Source: Utricularia gibba
Taxonomy: Eukaryota; Streptophyta; Magnoliopsida; Lamiales; Lentibulariaceae
NCBI GenBank assembly: GCA_002189035.1
Contig: NEEC01000021.1
Location: 248,001-312,000, forward strand
Direction: 5' to 3'
Length of the DNA: 64,000 bases
Positions within the stretch are counted from its first letter, which is position 1. Every line of letters begins with the position of its first letter. Below the pieces are notes generated by a model. That model ran no database searches and was not told the DNA's origin. It saw nothing but the letters and a program-made list of their open reading frames with translations. Both the position numbers and the translations under genes were made by a program. Shown piece after piece: positions 1 through 12,933 of this stretch.

Positions 1-188
1 AGGTATAGCACCACCACACGTCATAACGGAATACCTATTTCCATCAAGACATCTGTCTCTGTGTGTCTGATACAACGGCCGTGATACTTTCACTCAGTCA
101 AAAAAATGGCTTGGCCAATCATAATGGATTTGCAACCTGGTTGAGGCTCAATTCCATAAAAGAATAGATAGATACTGTACTCTACGCC

Positions 189-3100
189 TCATTTCTCAAT
201 GCCTTGTTGCAAGTATTGGATCAGATCGTAGCCAGCAGTGGTCCATTTGTTGTAGGCATCGGTGCAGGTGCGTATCATGAAGTTGGCAGCTTCGCGCTCG
301 CTCATTTCGGGGTGGAACCTCTTCCGAAGATTGCCGATGGGGTCGCCGCGGCTGAAGCATGGCAACCCGCTGTCCAGCATCAGCAGCACCGTGTTTATGA
401 TGCCATCCATGTACCGACGTGCTGCAAGATAGCCTTTCACACACAAGCTGCATGGAGGGAAGTTCATGTCAGCATGTCATATATGCAGCGAAAGAAAACC
501 TCATGGGTGGGGAAACATGCCTCACAAACTGGTACCATGTGTCGCTTTTCATCACCCCTGATGGGTCCAGCAACTGCGTCATCTCATGGCTTAGTTTGAA
601 ATGAGCACTCTCGAATCGCATGTTTCCACCAGGAGAGATTTCAAAAATGAATCCAAAATCGATATGTACAAGCCTACCTACCCTGCATTCAAAAATAGGC
701 CACGCTTAGATTAAGCCAATTTGGTTGGTAGCTTCACAATTCAGAGATGCCGATGAAAGCTGAAGAACAAGCAAGATACAAAAAAAAAAAGCACAACAGC
801 CCTGTTCTTTGGAAAATTTTGTGTTAACTGCGGGCAAGTCTTTGAACACCTAATCAGTTGTGTTAATTGTGTGGCTCCTGAATTATCTCAAAAAGTGAGC
901 AGCAAGTAGCTTACTTGTCAAACAAAAGGTTTCCGTTGTGCCTATCTTTTGGCTGGAGCAAAAGACTTGCAACTGCATAGCCAGCACTGCTGATGAGAAA
1001 ATTCTCCCTTGCAGCTTCAAAGCCAGGGGATCCAACAGGACCAAAGTCCTGTTGGAAAATTTCATAAAGACCACCATCATTAATTTCACCCATCTGGCTC
1101 CTACTCCGTGCGTTGGGCACAACCTACCAGAGAGAATGGGTGAAACGTCATATTCAAAACTACAATAATGCCCAGAGTTGTAAGGGTTCATATGCATCTC
1201 AAATGTGCCATGTTGGTTTTCAGGATACTGAGTGAAAACACAATTCACCATACAATTACACCACCAGACTCTAAAGCTTTAAAACACCACCATGCAGAAT
1301 AACTGACCACATGAGAGAATAGCTTTAATAAATCCGGTTGACTATGCTGATGCGTAAACAAAAAATGTGCATCTAAAACTAACAGTTGATTTAACCAATC
1401 ATGTGAATGAATGTACCTCGATTATTCCTCTCCCAGGGCCAGTGGGGAGCACTCCATAAGGAAACAAATAGAGATTAAGTCCCACCGCTTCAAAAATGTC
1501 CCTTAGAAGTGAAATGACCTGCAAGGCTAGAACATCTTGCCTGCAGTCATCTCCGACCTGTGTGTACCAACCCACAATTAAATGACATATCCGGTTATTT
1601 GAACAGAAAATCTATACTTAAAGGACATCATACATTAGACACAACTGCGACAAAGATTTCAAGATAATAAGTGGAGGCACAATTTTCTTGCTGATGCAGA
1701 TGGTCATGAAGGGTGGTAAAATTACAGCAATATCAATATAAGTGTACCGAGGACTTACAAAAGAAATTTGATTACAGGAGAACCATAACAGCAGCAACAG
1801 ATAAGATTGTATACAACGAGTTAACTAATTTAAGGTATAATTTAGCCAGAGAGGGTGATTGGAAATTGCATATCGCCACAGTATAGTGTATTCACTATTC
1901 TTCGAAACTCATTAAACCCTATTGACAGTCACTACTGCAGACTGGAGTTACTAAAGAGTTCTAGGCCAAAAACAGTCAACATACAGAAGCAAACGAAGTT
2001 GTGTCTTTCTGCTGAAGCCACTCTTCCAATAGAGATCATCCGTAAATAAGAGATCGCATACCTTGAATATGCAAGCCTGAGGCTTCACATCATTGGGATC
2101 CCCCTCACGATCCACGACATTAAAAGTGATCATTATGGGAACTTTTGCAGCAGATTGTAGGGGAATTCCGCTATCAACCTGAATGCCTTTTACGAGTTTA
2201 GTATGGGCAGTGGGCAAGTATAAGTCATCTCCTTCCACTTGAATTTTCTCCAGCTCCCTGTTGTAAAATAGTGAGGTAATTTGTAGGAGGGCGTGAATTT
2301 AAAATATCAACAATTGTCCAAAACATACGAAAGGCCACCAATAATACCTCCTAATGCCAGCCCTTCTTTCCTCCTTAGGAACCGGATAGAGGACACCAGA
2401 TATGGATGTGACCTTATCAAAGAAGTCAAACTCCCTATGAAATATATCGAGTGCTTTAGGACTGAACCCATCAATAATTTTTTGTCTAACAACAGGAAGC
2501 AAAGCTTCAAAAGCATTATCCTGCAGAACAGACAAAAAAGAGTCAAGATAACAAAAATAAACCAATATTTGCAAACGAATCAGCACAAAATTTTGAAATT
2601 AAATTGCATTCAAGATGACAAAAAAAGAAATGCATCAAGATGTTTATAATTGGAACTTCTACTGCTGGAAAGCTTCATGGTAGCAACAGATACAGCTGAG
2701 ACGACATGTTTTCTTAGTACAATGTGTCAACCTTATCTAAGATGATTAAATGTATACCGTAGTAGATGGTGCATCTTTCTCTGAATCAGCCTCACTGCCC
2801 TCCCCCTGCCCAAGAAAAAGCAGAATTTGAATCATTACAATGCTCTTTATGGAAAAGACTAGAGAATGGAACATCTTTCACCTGTAATTGCCATATTAAT
2901 ATATGAGCAAATACATCACTCCTTTGAGTAGCTCTAAGCAAGTATCCTTCAACCAACTTCTGAAAGTTCAATTTCCCACATGTAAATAATTTCACCATTC
3001 ATCAAACTATAAAGAAGCTGTAATGAGTACAGACAGCTAAAATGCGAGGGTAAGCAATAAAATACCAATAAGTGAATCATGTTGTACTACGTTTTCTGTA

Positions 3101-6100
3101 TTATTTTCATTGAGGAGCCCTCCAAAACCCATTAATGTTGATCAGATGCAGCATTACAAATTGTGATAGCATATAAATAAAAACTAATACCACATATGTA
3201 AGAAAAACAAAAAAAAAAGCATACCCCTTCATCATATCTCAGTGCTTGTATAAGTTGAGGCATAAAGAATGTCACCCTTTCTGGTGGATACGACTCCAGC
3301 ACTCTCAGGACATAAGCCATAACTCTTGGGTAGCCTTTATATGCAGGAGTGAGAAACTCTAGAGCCCGTGTAATTGAACAATATGTCCAATGTGGCAACT
3401 GTTGCAAAAGTGTCGAGTTCTCATCAACAGCTTTGGGTGTCACAAAATATGGAAGAGCTTCGGGGATACTTCGAATTTCCATTAAATGTGACTGCAAAAC
3501 AAAAATAATGTTAGCAAGTTATGAAGGTCGTCAACTTATGAAGTTGGCGACTTAAATCTTCACATACTTGAACTAGCTGGGTTATTTCTGTCTTCAGATA
3601 AGAGTTTGTCGGAAATCTTGAAGCCATTGATATAGCAATTCGTGGATCAATACAGAAAGCAGTCCTAGCGAATTCAGTCCATTTATCAGGGCTAAATTTT
3701 GCCCGGAAAGAGGTTTCCCTGCATAAATGTAAAGGTGTGATATGTCCATTAACTATCAAGTCACCGCAAAAAGATAGAACTAACAGAGATAGATCAGTAA
3801 AATGCTGGAAATGTTACTTCGTCGCAATTGGCTGAGCCCAGACTTCCAGCCTATCAGCTTCATGCTGGCATAGCATCAGCAATAATTGTCTCCACTTCTG
3901 TCGACCAACATCACTGTTTTCCATTTGACCCCAAACAGGGTGGTACTGCTTCTATTCAGGAGGAAATGTAAGCTTTCGAAATAAAGCCATGAAAATGGAA
4001 ACAATTGAAACGATAATAACAAGTTATTGTTACAAAAATGATTTCTTGAAATAGAATCTAGAAAGACGTTGTAAATCAAGGAGTAATAAAAAACTGATTC
4101 TTTTGTGAAAAAAAAAGCAACCAGAAAGAAGTGAAGTTAAACATCATGGAAAGTTGTAAATCAGGAAGGATTTTACCGTCTCATTCAGAAATCCATCATT
4201 CACTGTTTTTTGATCAGAGGGCAACTCCACCCGCACATTGATAAGATGATGAACAAATAATGAAACAGATTGAGCTTCAGTCTGTGCAAAATTGTTGCTA
4301 TTTAGATCGTACCAACCAGGTTCATGAGCAAACCATTCTAAAGACGCCCTGTTCTTCACCAGATAGGTGAAACAAATAAATGAACAAATAGAAAAAAGTA
4401 TGCATACGGAAAATATATGGAATGACTCAGCAAACTCGCAAAACATAGTCAACAAGGAATGCCAACTATCAATAGGGTTGTATTATGGTAGTGTACCTAT
4501 ATATCCTGTCCTCGAGCAACTGGAGGCCTGTTCTGAAGTTCTGCAGGTTCCCCTGACCTTGGCATGAGCAAAATTTGAGGCCAAAAAGCATAGTAGTGAA
4601 GAACGTCCCAGTAGCAGCTGGATGCCGAGAGAAACTCCAAGGGAGTTTCGTTGTGCCTTGCAACATCCGGCCAAGCAGTAGGAGCTGCTCAATACTATCA
4701 TGCCTGACTACCTGAGAGGGAAAGACCCACTAGATTAATGATAGTAACAAATCAAAACGTAACTGATAGACATGCAATCTTGGTGACAATCTGATGATAT
4801 AAACCTAAGCCTTGATGAATGCACTCACTTCAAAACGATCGAAAAAAAACCCAAGCCACAGCCTATGAGCAATTATCTGTTCAACAGGGTCCTTTTCAGG
4901 TGGTCGTTCTGGCTCTCCAGGAGAAAGGTGAGGCTTTAGCTTTGCAGAAGGTCCAAAGCACCTTGCTTCAGATGCAAAAAGCCCTCTCTTTGTGTCTATT
5001 GTCCATAACCATGCATCCACAAGCTCAGCAAGAACAAGTGATCCCAACTGAGGAGCTGCAGAAACTAACCATGTCCAGATATAAACACCAGTCTCCACTG
5101 CATCAGGAGTCGTTATGTAAGCTGGACACCAGCACAGAAGGCGTAGAAGTTGTGAAAAACTCTCTGTATTTGATTTTGCCCCAGAATCCTGAAATACATG
5201 CTACCTCATTTAAAAAAAACACAAACATATGATGATAACCCAGATTTTACAGAAATGAGTTGTTTTACCAGATTTGAAATAAGCAATGCAGTGGCCTGAG
5301 AACAAACTTCACGAAAAGATGATTTATCTATAACTTCACCTTTCTCTGCAGTATTTACAAACTTTTGAAGCAGCTTTACAAATTTGGAAAGTAATATCTC
5401 ATCGAAGGACTCATTATTGGGTTGTGAAACTTGTTCAAATGACCCAAACGCCGGCACATCAAGCTCAATACTTCCAGCAGATTGTGAAATGCCACCGATA
5501 CTATCATACAGTCTTCTCATGCCAGCAATTTCTCCAGCATGATTACACTTTGCAGTTGCACTAACCATACCAGTGCCAAGCACCTCCAAATTGAAAGCAT
5601 CAATCAATTTCAAGTTTCCTCCTGAAGCGGCAGCTGCAGCAGCCATCACTGCTGGAATATTTGCAGTCCTTGTACCAACCCAGCAATCATTTTTCCCTGT
5701 ACCAATTCTTATTTCTGACAACAATGAAACTACATCAGCCATCGGTTGTGTTCTCTGCCATGCATTAGCCTTACAAAGGTTGTCCTGTAAGATATCTTGA
5801 AGTTAGATAGTAGAATTTAAACTGCTGAATGACAAAAAACTAGAGTTGCAGTGACTGATATATGAGAGCAAACATAAACTTCCATTTGGTCAGGTTAACT
5901 ACTTTTCAAAATATCAAATCAATACAAATAAGACAACAACGTCTAAATGGCTGCAATTCCATTGTGAAGATAAAAACCTGAAGAAGACCCTGACTAGTGC
6001 AGGGAGCATGTGAAAGTGAAACAATGATCCACTCCCGAACTATCCTCTGGTACAATGAACGAACAGTGGCAACATAAGCAGGATCGCACACTACAGCTGA

Positions 6101-9100
6101 AGGTGGATCATCATGCATTGAAAGCAACAGTGAATCCAAACAAGATGAATTCCACAGAATCTGCAGGAACAAAACTAGTAAAAAAAGTGTCATCTGAGCA
6201 AGGATGAAAGAGAGCAACAAATAATCATCAAACCTGGTGAAATCTGTCTCTTAGTTTAGTTAAGAAACTAGCAGAAATATTCCGTACATGCTCATCCCTC
6301 TGAGACAAGTTTTTAATAAGAAAGCATGCATGAGTTGAGAGGGTAGACTCCCTAGTTTTAGCGGCTGGCCCAGTATCACAGGCTCGATCCTCCTGCCAGA
6401 ATTTCAATATATGTGGTATTTTTTAAAAGAAACGAAATATTCACTGAGGCTCAAAATTACCAGCCAAGTGATTGCAGTTTCAAATGCTTGATGGACAAGA
6501 GCGGTCAAACACTGGGAGACAGATGGGGTCAGATTAGGACTCCTCAAGTATTCGAAAACACAGCTGAAAGCACTTCTAGAGGCTGTGAAACTTGGCCCTC
6601 CGTTCAGGATCCCACCATTGCTACTAAACCGGATGATCTCTAAGAAAGCCACGGCTAAAAGATAGGTTGCTTTAACACCTAAGAAAATCAGAAAACAAAC
6701 ATTATCTTCAGAAATGAACCAGCAGTGCTACGATGGAGCTCAACGCTATGAAAGAAAACTATTTAACCTGAAATTGCATTAATTGCTGAAACCTCCACCC
6801 TCCGCCCTAAAGCAACAGAAAGAGCATTTCTTTGACTTGCAGCAGCTTTCTCATTTCCACTACCTCTCCGACTGCCAGGGTTGTGAAGGGCATTAAGCTC
6901 CAACTCATCCTCAAGCCATTTGACAGAGCTCACAACCTGAACAAAAAATCTTTTATTCTCTCTGGAAAAAATATCTTCACCAATCATGTTTCTATAAACT
7001 CAATCTACAAAACAGAATCCAAGGAAATAGAATCCTAGACAGCTCGCATTATTCTATGTACAACATCTATGATCATATGTACAAAAGACAATGGGCATCC
7101 CCAACATGGAAACTAAAAAGGCATACTATGCACCAAAAAAAAATGAATTCAGCTTACAAGTGGAGGAGTCCCTTGGGAGATGCGCTGGACAGCAGATGAC
7201 CACAAAGAATTCCACATATATGGACCAGTCACAGCTTGCAAAGCAACGGATCCAGCAGTCCCTTCGGTGCTAGGTGCAGATGAAACTGCCCTAGATGCCA
7301 CAGGTGTCTTCTGTATTGGAGGAGCTAAACCAAAAAGTGCTATATAGAACCACAAGTTCCTAAATAACTTCAAAAGAGAAGGTTCCACATCTGCATTGGG
7401 CTCAAAGTCTGAACATATTTCAGCTACAGCAGGAAGAAGGGGACCAAGGAAATCTGCTCCACTCCTAGAACAATTCCAAGGTGAAGTGTTATTCATCTCC
7501 CTGATGAAAATGACCTTTCAGTGAAATAACGTAACCCAGATTACCTTCCACTTTTGGACTCTGCAGCTAGACCTACATCTGAACATAGTGATAATAATCG
7601 ATGTCGGTAATCTGAACGCAGCTTAATGCATGTGATTCCTTTCGCTATTAATAAAAATCCTGCAGGCAAAGTCTACAATGTATTGAACTAATGAGAAATC
7701 ATTTGTCACAACAATATTCTCACAATACATTTCAAGAAATATGAGTACAAAAATTTAGAACGTACTTCAACACGTTCTGTAGTGACTTCAGGTACCTCAG
7801 TCTTGCCCTCACCCAAGCCAATGGAAGACAGTTTGCCCAAGTAGCTCCGAGTCATCAAAACAACAACTTCACGATATGACTTTTCAAAGCCTAAACTCGC
7901 AATAAGTGAAATGGCATCTAGAAGCTGTTGCAAGCCATACAAGATTGAGGAAATTAAAAAAAAAAAAGAATATGAGACAATGCAGAAGACGTAAAAATAT
8001 CTTCAGCAAAAAAGCAACACCTACTCGTAGTCTAAGCAAACCCGGATCTGATGCATCTCCTTCTTCTAAACTCTCAATAAAGAGTGGCAAAATCATGTCA
8101 ATGACCTCAGGCTTCTTCATCGACACATTTATCTCAGCCAGCAAGCGTATAATGTTCAGTTGTACTGGTGGAGCAGACTGTTTCTCTTTTTCACCCTTGA
8201 AAGCAGTTAAATGTCAGTCATATCACTAGACGATACATTAAGATCATTTTGATAGCAACATATATTATGGTGTCCATACAGCAGACACTAAGAAAATATG
8301 CTGTATTTGCAGGGAGGGGAATATTAATTTGACGTTATTTACAACTTTCTACACAAGAATCACCCACATCTAAATGCTGCAAATGGAACGGATCAATCTG
8401 CTTACACGAAATAAATCATGCAACCAACAAACAATGGTCATCTGCTTAATAACTGACTAGATCACATTCCTGATTTTCAGTATTCCCACTAATAGGAAAA
8501 CAACAATAAAGCAATCAGATCGTATATTGGATGAAAGAAGCTAAAGTAAATTAATGAGAAAGAATATCAAGATGAGACACAAATGTGACAAGTCTACAAG
8601 CAGCAAACCTCTTCGTCATAATAATATCGTTCTCGGATGCTAGTAGCCAGTCCCATAATAAAAGTATCAACAGGAGATCGCTCCCTGGGCCATCCAAATT
8701 CAATGATCTCGCAGCAAGTTTGCAAAACTCTTTCAAACATGAATCCAGGACTATCAGCGGCAATGTCACCCTTTCCACAAAAAGCATGTGAGAATCACCA
8801 CAATCCCGTGCGGAAACATCCATTACAGAAAGAAATGTACCTGCGCACAAGTAGCCATCACAAGTGGCTTAAAGCGAATAAGCAGAACCCGGATAAGCTG
8901 TCCACCACGTGTAACTGCTGCTTGGCATATTCCAGAAAGTAAACACCCGAAAAGCTCTTCACAAGCTCTCGATTTTCTCCAAACAGAGAATAAACATGCC
9001 TCTGCGGCCTCTATCAACAAAGCAAGAGCTCCATGCAACATCCTCTTTGAAGATTTTGCTTCCGCATCAAGAGTTGTCAGAGTTCTGATTTGCAGACTTG

Positions 9101-10225
9101 CAGCAGCTTGGAAAACTGAGAGCTTTTTCTCAATCCTGACTTTCAGCAGTGGCCCTTGCTCCGACCAGTCACGCTTTCTTATCTGTACATATACAAGTAC
9201 AAAAAAGAATACGTTCATAAACATTTTTTCCCCAATTTAACCATTTCCTGAAGCAAATATACAATTTTTCTTGCCTTTGAAAAAATAAGCAGTGAATGAA
9301 GTTGGTTTTTTGCTATGTCTCTCACTTGTTCCACGATTTGGGTATCCTTCGACACCATGCAGAAGACATGGCCTACTAACTTAAGAACTACTTCTTGATT
9401 TTCAAGACTCTCCACTGACTCCTGTTCAAACAATGCCACAGACTTCTTAACCGCTGCCGCGGAACCCGCACCAGCTGTGCCCCTTTCATTCGACACCACT
9501 ATATCACCATTTATACCCCCATTGCTCCTCAACGGAATGCTGCTTCCATCATCCTTCGAAGCTCCACTGTTTGAGGACCATGCTGAAGCACCGCTAACTG
9601 CAGCACTAGGAGACTGAGAATGTTTCGCACTCAAGGGTGAGCTCTGAAACGAAGCCACGTCGGGGGTGGACAGAACAGGTTCCCTTGGAGAGCTCGGAAC
9701 AACAGTGTCCAGATGATCCAGAAGAAGAGACATCAACTTATTGGCATCAGATGGAAGTAAAGGAGGGAATTTTAAGCATAAGGCGTTCAAAAATGGTCTA
9801 GAAAGACTAGAATTAGCATTGTTTAAAGCGTGGATGACAACATCCCCTGTGTACTCGGCTACATCCGAAGCAAAATCAGGGGATATTTCTGCAGCACTCG
9901 AAATGTAATTCAGGAAATCAGCAAAGAAGGAAGAGATTGTCTCTAAGGATAACGCTTGAGGCCAAAAACTGAGATTAAATGATGAGGGGATTGCGCGATA
10001 AAACGCTAAAACTAGCGACTTGGGGGTTTCTTGATCGGTACCCGGTACTTTCGAGAGCAACCGCGCCGCTGCTAACACCGCATGAAGCTGAGACCTCGAA
10101 ATCCTAGGCGATCCAGCCAACAGCAGATCTGGGGGCGGACAGCGGGCACAAATCCACGATATTTTTTCATGAAACTGCTTCGGATTCTGCGCGATCAGAT
10201 CAACGAGCTCCACCAGTGACTCCAT
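189..10225 (-). CDS. PI4KA1: Phosphatidylinositol 4-kinase alpha 1, complete 26-exon gene
   Basis: Phosphorylates phosphatidylinositol to PI4P; in plants the family acts at the plasma membrane in a complex with scaffold proteins (family knowledge). Exons, in transcript order: 10225-9275, 9182-8841, 8770-8609, 8195-8025, 7924-7766, 7672-7545, 7500-7158, 6936-6768, 6678-6461, 6392-6234, 6160-5978, 5784-5269, 5188-4829, 4711-4497, 4348-4177, 3945-3818, 3718-3568, 3491-3225, 2959-2882, 2805-2758, 2520-2348, 2257-2062, 1557-1417, 1123-915, 682-521, 447-189. The sum is 6060 nt, in phase throughout: 2019 aa, close to the roughly 2,030 aa of the family. The C-terminal kinase domain shows the ATP-binding lysine K1763 ([10 protein letters not shown]), catalytic DRHN at 1870-1873 and DFG at 1888-1890; the helical region lies around 1510-1600. 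The start is the ATG at 10225 ([13 protein letters not shown]), matching the family N-terminus. Exon 20 has only 48 nt. Intron 25 is GC-AG, and intron 1 probably is too. Confidence 0.96.
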
Positions 10226-11249
10226 TACCCGCAACCAAGCTCCAATTCCAAATGTAACCCTTCAGTTTCCGACTACATCGTTATCCACCGGGATGAAATC
10301 GCAGACCGAGAAAGGAAAACGCATTGGTTTTAATGAGTGCGGGCGCAGACGCTACAGGAATTACGGCGAGAACTGAAGGACGCCGTAGAGGAGGTGTCGC
10401 ACTTCGCCATCGGAAAACTCAGGGTTCCTGTTGAAGAAACGCATTGCTAACCGTCCGCTTCCTAAGATCTATGCCTTGATGTTAGCTTCGTCGCTTTCTG
10501 ATGTTTTTTCGGAAAACCAAAACGGCATCGCTTCAGGCAAGCTATTCTCTAGTTTAGCCTAGTAAATTCTATTACAATATTTCCTTTAGGTAAAAAATAA
10601 TAATAATAACGCCAGCATTGGACTGAACTAAAAACCATTGGATCAAATAAAAATAATTTAATTTAGTAAATTAAAAAAATTGACATTGTAATAATATAAA
10701 TTTGTAACGTATGAAATAAATATAATATAAATTGATATCTAGATCACTCAAATTAGTTTATATGTATAGGATGGATATAAGTGAGTTTAATAAAAAATAA
10801 TAACATAATTTTTACTTGCACTTAAAATTTTACCCATGTTTTAAACCAAAATTCAGGGAAATCTATAGGAACTCATCATGTAAAATTACCTAAACCCTAT
10901 TTTAAGGATATTTGCTAAACACACGTGGAAAATGGGTTAACAAAATAAATATCGCAATTTTGACATTTTTGTCCTATGTATTTCCTATTTCTCCATTTAA
11001 AATTGAATTCTCTTGATGGATTTAATTCTGACCTCTTTAGTTTGTTAGACAACCAGAATTATCCTGAGTAACATTTAGATGAATTCTTGACAGGGTATTG
11101 AAGAATCTCAAAGGGAAAATATCCATCAAGCAAAAAAGGTGCAAAGGTGATGTGACCCTCTAATCTAAAGAGATTAACAAACCACGAACAAGAGGTGATT
11201 CTGAAGGTTAGAAAGTATCCCACCCAAGTCTACCCTCAAGAGAATGAAT
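10226..11249. other. Upstream region of PI4KA1, no gene
   Basis: The first 200 bases or so upstream of the PI4KA1 start are less AT-rich and presumably hold the 5' leader and core promoter. I cannot place the transcription start. From about 10,560 the sequence is AT-rich intergenic DNA without a supported reading frame. Confidence 0.5.
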
Positions 11250-11755
11250 CTCTTGCAACCAGATTTCGAAACAAAGAAAATTAGGAGCCACACTTCAAGA
11301 AAGAGAAGGGATTGGAAGTGATAATCCTAGGACGCCACAAGCTCAAAGCTTGATAAGTCAAGAGTGTACAAGCACTCAAAGAAGAGTAGAATCCTCACAA
11401 CATACATAAAAATGACTAAAAGATCCTTAAAGAGTACAATTCTAGAGTATTTATACTCTAGGATTGGGCTCTAACATTACTTGGCCCAAACAACAAGCCC
11501 AATGCTCTATGATAAATCCACCTTCAAGTAGTTGAGCTCTTTTGATGGGATGTCTTCAAGCCCATGTTTGATTCCAATTGTATTGAGTAGAGCCTTAAGT
11601 GTATCTTCAAGTATCTTGCTCTTGCTCCTAGTCATTGGTCACGTTGGAATCATCTTTGTCTCTAATGTGTTTACTTGGACAAACTCCTCATCATTCTTTA
11701 AATACACTTCATTATCTTCCTGGGGCTCATCAAAAGGTGAAAATAGAAAATAATC
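11250..11755 (-). repeat. Possible LTR or promoter-bearing repeat fragment
   Basis: Sequence composition changes here from AT-rich to mixed. On the minus strand there is a TATAAATA-like box near 11,450-11,460, preceded by the GGGCC and GGGCTT motifs that are common in plant LTR promoters. I see no matching second copy in the window and no clear TG...CA boundaries, so assignment as an LTR is inference. Confidence 0.3.
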
Positions 11756-11760
11756 ATTGT

Positions 11761-12831
11761 TGATAAATGAGAATTTGCACATCATTGTAAAATTGTAAAT
11801 TTTCCTATCAAATAAAATTTATAAACATAATACACATTCAAATATAATACAATTACGATTATAGTGATTAGAGTCGAATATAAGAAACTGGTGCTTGTTA
11901 TATGAAAGTAAATATATTCAGTAAATGTCATGATTGAAAGATTTGGTCGAAGTAGGATTAATAATTTCATAATAATACGCAGAAAGACAGTAAATGAGTA
12001 AAAACATATATTTATCTAAGACTGTTCAAGGTGATACCTTGGGACTTCCAAAGACTACATAATTATAATTAAAATAGTTTTACCTAAACCACAAATCATG
12101 CATCTAACAAACAAATTTTAAGTTTATCCAAATCCTTGTTTTCCTCTAATTTTTTGTCTACCTCTAATTAGAATTATTTAAGATAAGTGTTACTATATCC
12201 CTCTCCTACATCTATCCTAATTTGTTAAGGAAGTAATGCTATTAATGGCTAATTCATATTAAGGAAAAATAAAACACTCTCATAATATCATGAACATCAT
12301 CTTCATTCTACAACTTAACATCAAGAAAAGAAACATAAATATAAGTAGTAATTGAAATTGTAAACAATTTGCATGAAAAGCCTAAAACTACTCCCAACTA
12401 GGAGTAATGTATTTCATAAGCAAAATTCAAAAGTAAGCTTCGTTCATGGGTCGTCCCTTCTTCTTCAGAGTTCTTCTTCAGTTTTTCCTTTGAATTCCCC
12501 CTCCTAGAAGTGAGTGGCATGTTGTTCAATAGGGAAATATTTTCTCACTCCTCATTAGGTCCAAAATCTATCTTTTTTGTCTGCATTTTCTACAACCTTC
12601 ATTGTTCTCTTTCGATTCCTTGGGATTTGGGTTGTTAAAATGTGTTGTATTCATCAAAAGAAGTGGTTAAAATAAAGATTGAAACTAAATCTTGGATTTA
12701 GTCCCAATTAGGAGTAAAAGACCCAAACACTACCATCGATCACCAAAACACAGAAATACACAATAAAATCTGAATTTTATAGCATAATAATCATTTTCAT
12801 ATCTTGAAGTACTCAAAAATATGTGTTATCA
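11761..12831 (-). mobile_element. Solo LTR, gypsy family C (old copy, C2)
   Basis: On the plus strand it opens with TGATAAATG and closes with GTGTTATCA, the same termini as the family C LTR at 47,821-49,218. Matching landmarks in the same order include TATCAAATAAA and TTTATA near the left end, a GGTGCTTGTTA/TGTGCTTATTA block about 140 bases in, and a TTTTCATAT block near the right end. CATTGT lies immediately on both sides (11,755-11,760 and 12,832-12,837), consistent with a 5-bp target-site duplication extended by one matching base. No internal region is attached, so it is a solo LTR. Orientation follows the family C copy, whose primer-binding site is on the minus strand. Confidence 0.72.
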
Positions 12832-12907
12832 CATTGTAATACAACAATACTAAACTTGTCCTCAAATTCTAACAAAAACTAATAGGAGCTAAGCAGAATG
12901 CAACGAT

Positions 12908-12933
12908 AAACCCTAAACCTTAAACCCTAAACC
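12908..12933. repeat. Short interstitial telomere-like tract
   Basis: Three tandem plant-type telomere units (AAACCCT), the middle one with a single change, followed by a partial fourth unit. It lies 77 bases from the right end of the family C solo LTR. At 26 bases it could be a telo-box cluster of the kind seen in plant promoters, or a trace of break repair. Confidence 0.7.

Noticed and set aside
204-599. Plus-strand 131-aa frame over the end of PI4KA1
   Set aside because: It is antisense to two well-supported kinase exons; the minus-strand protein matches the family residue by residue.
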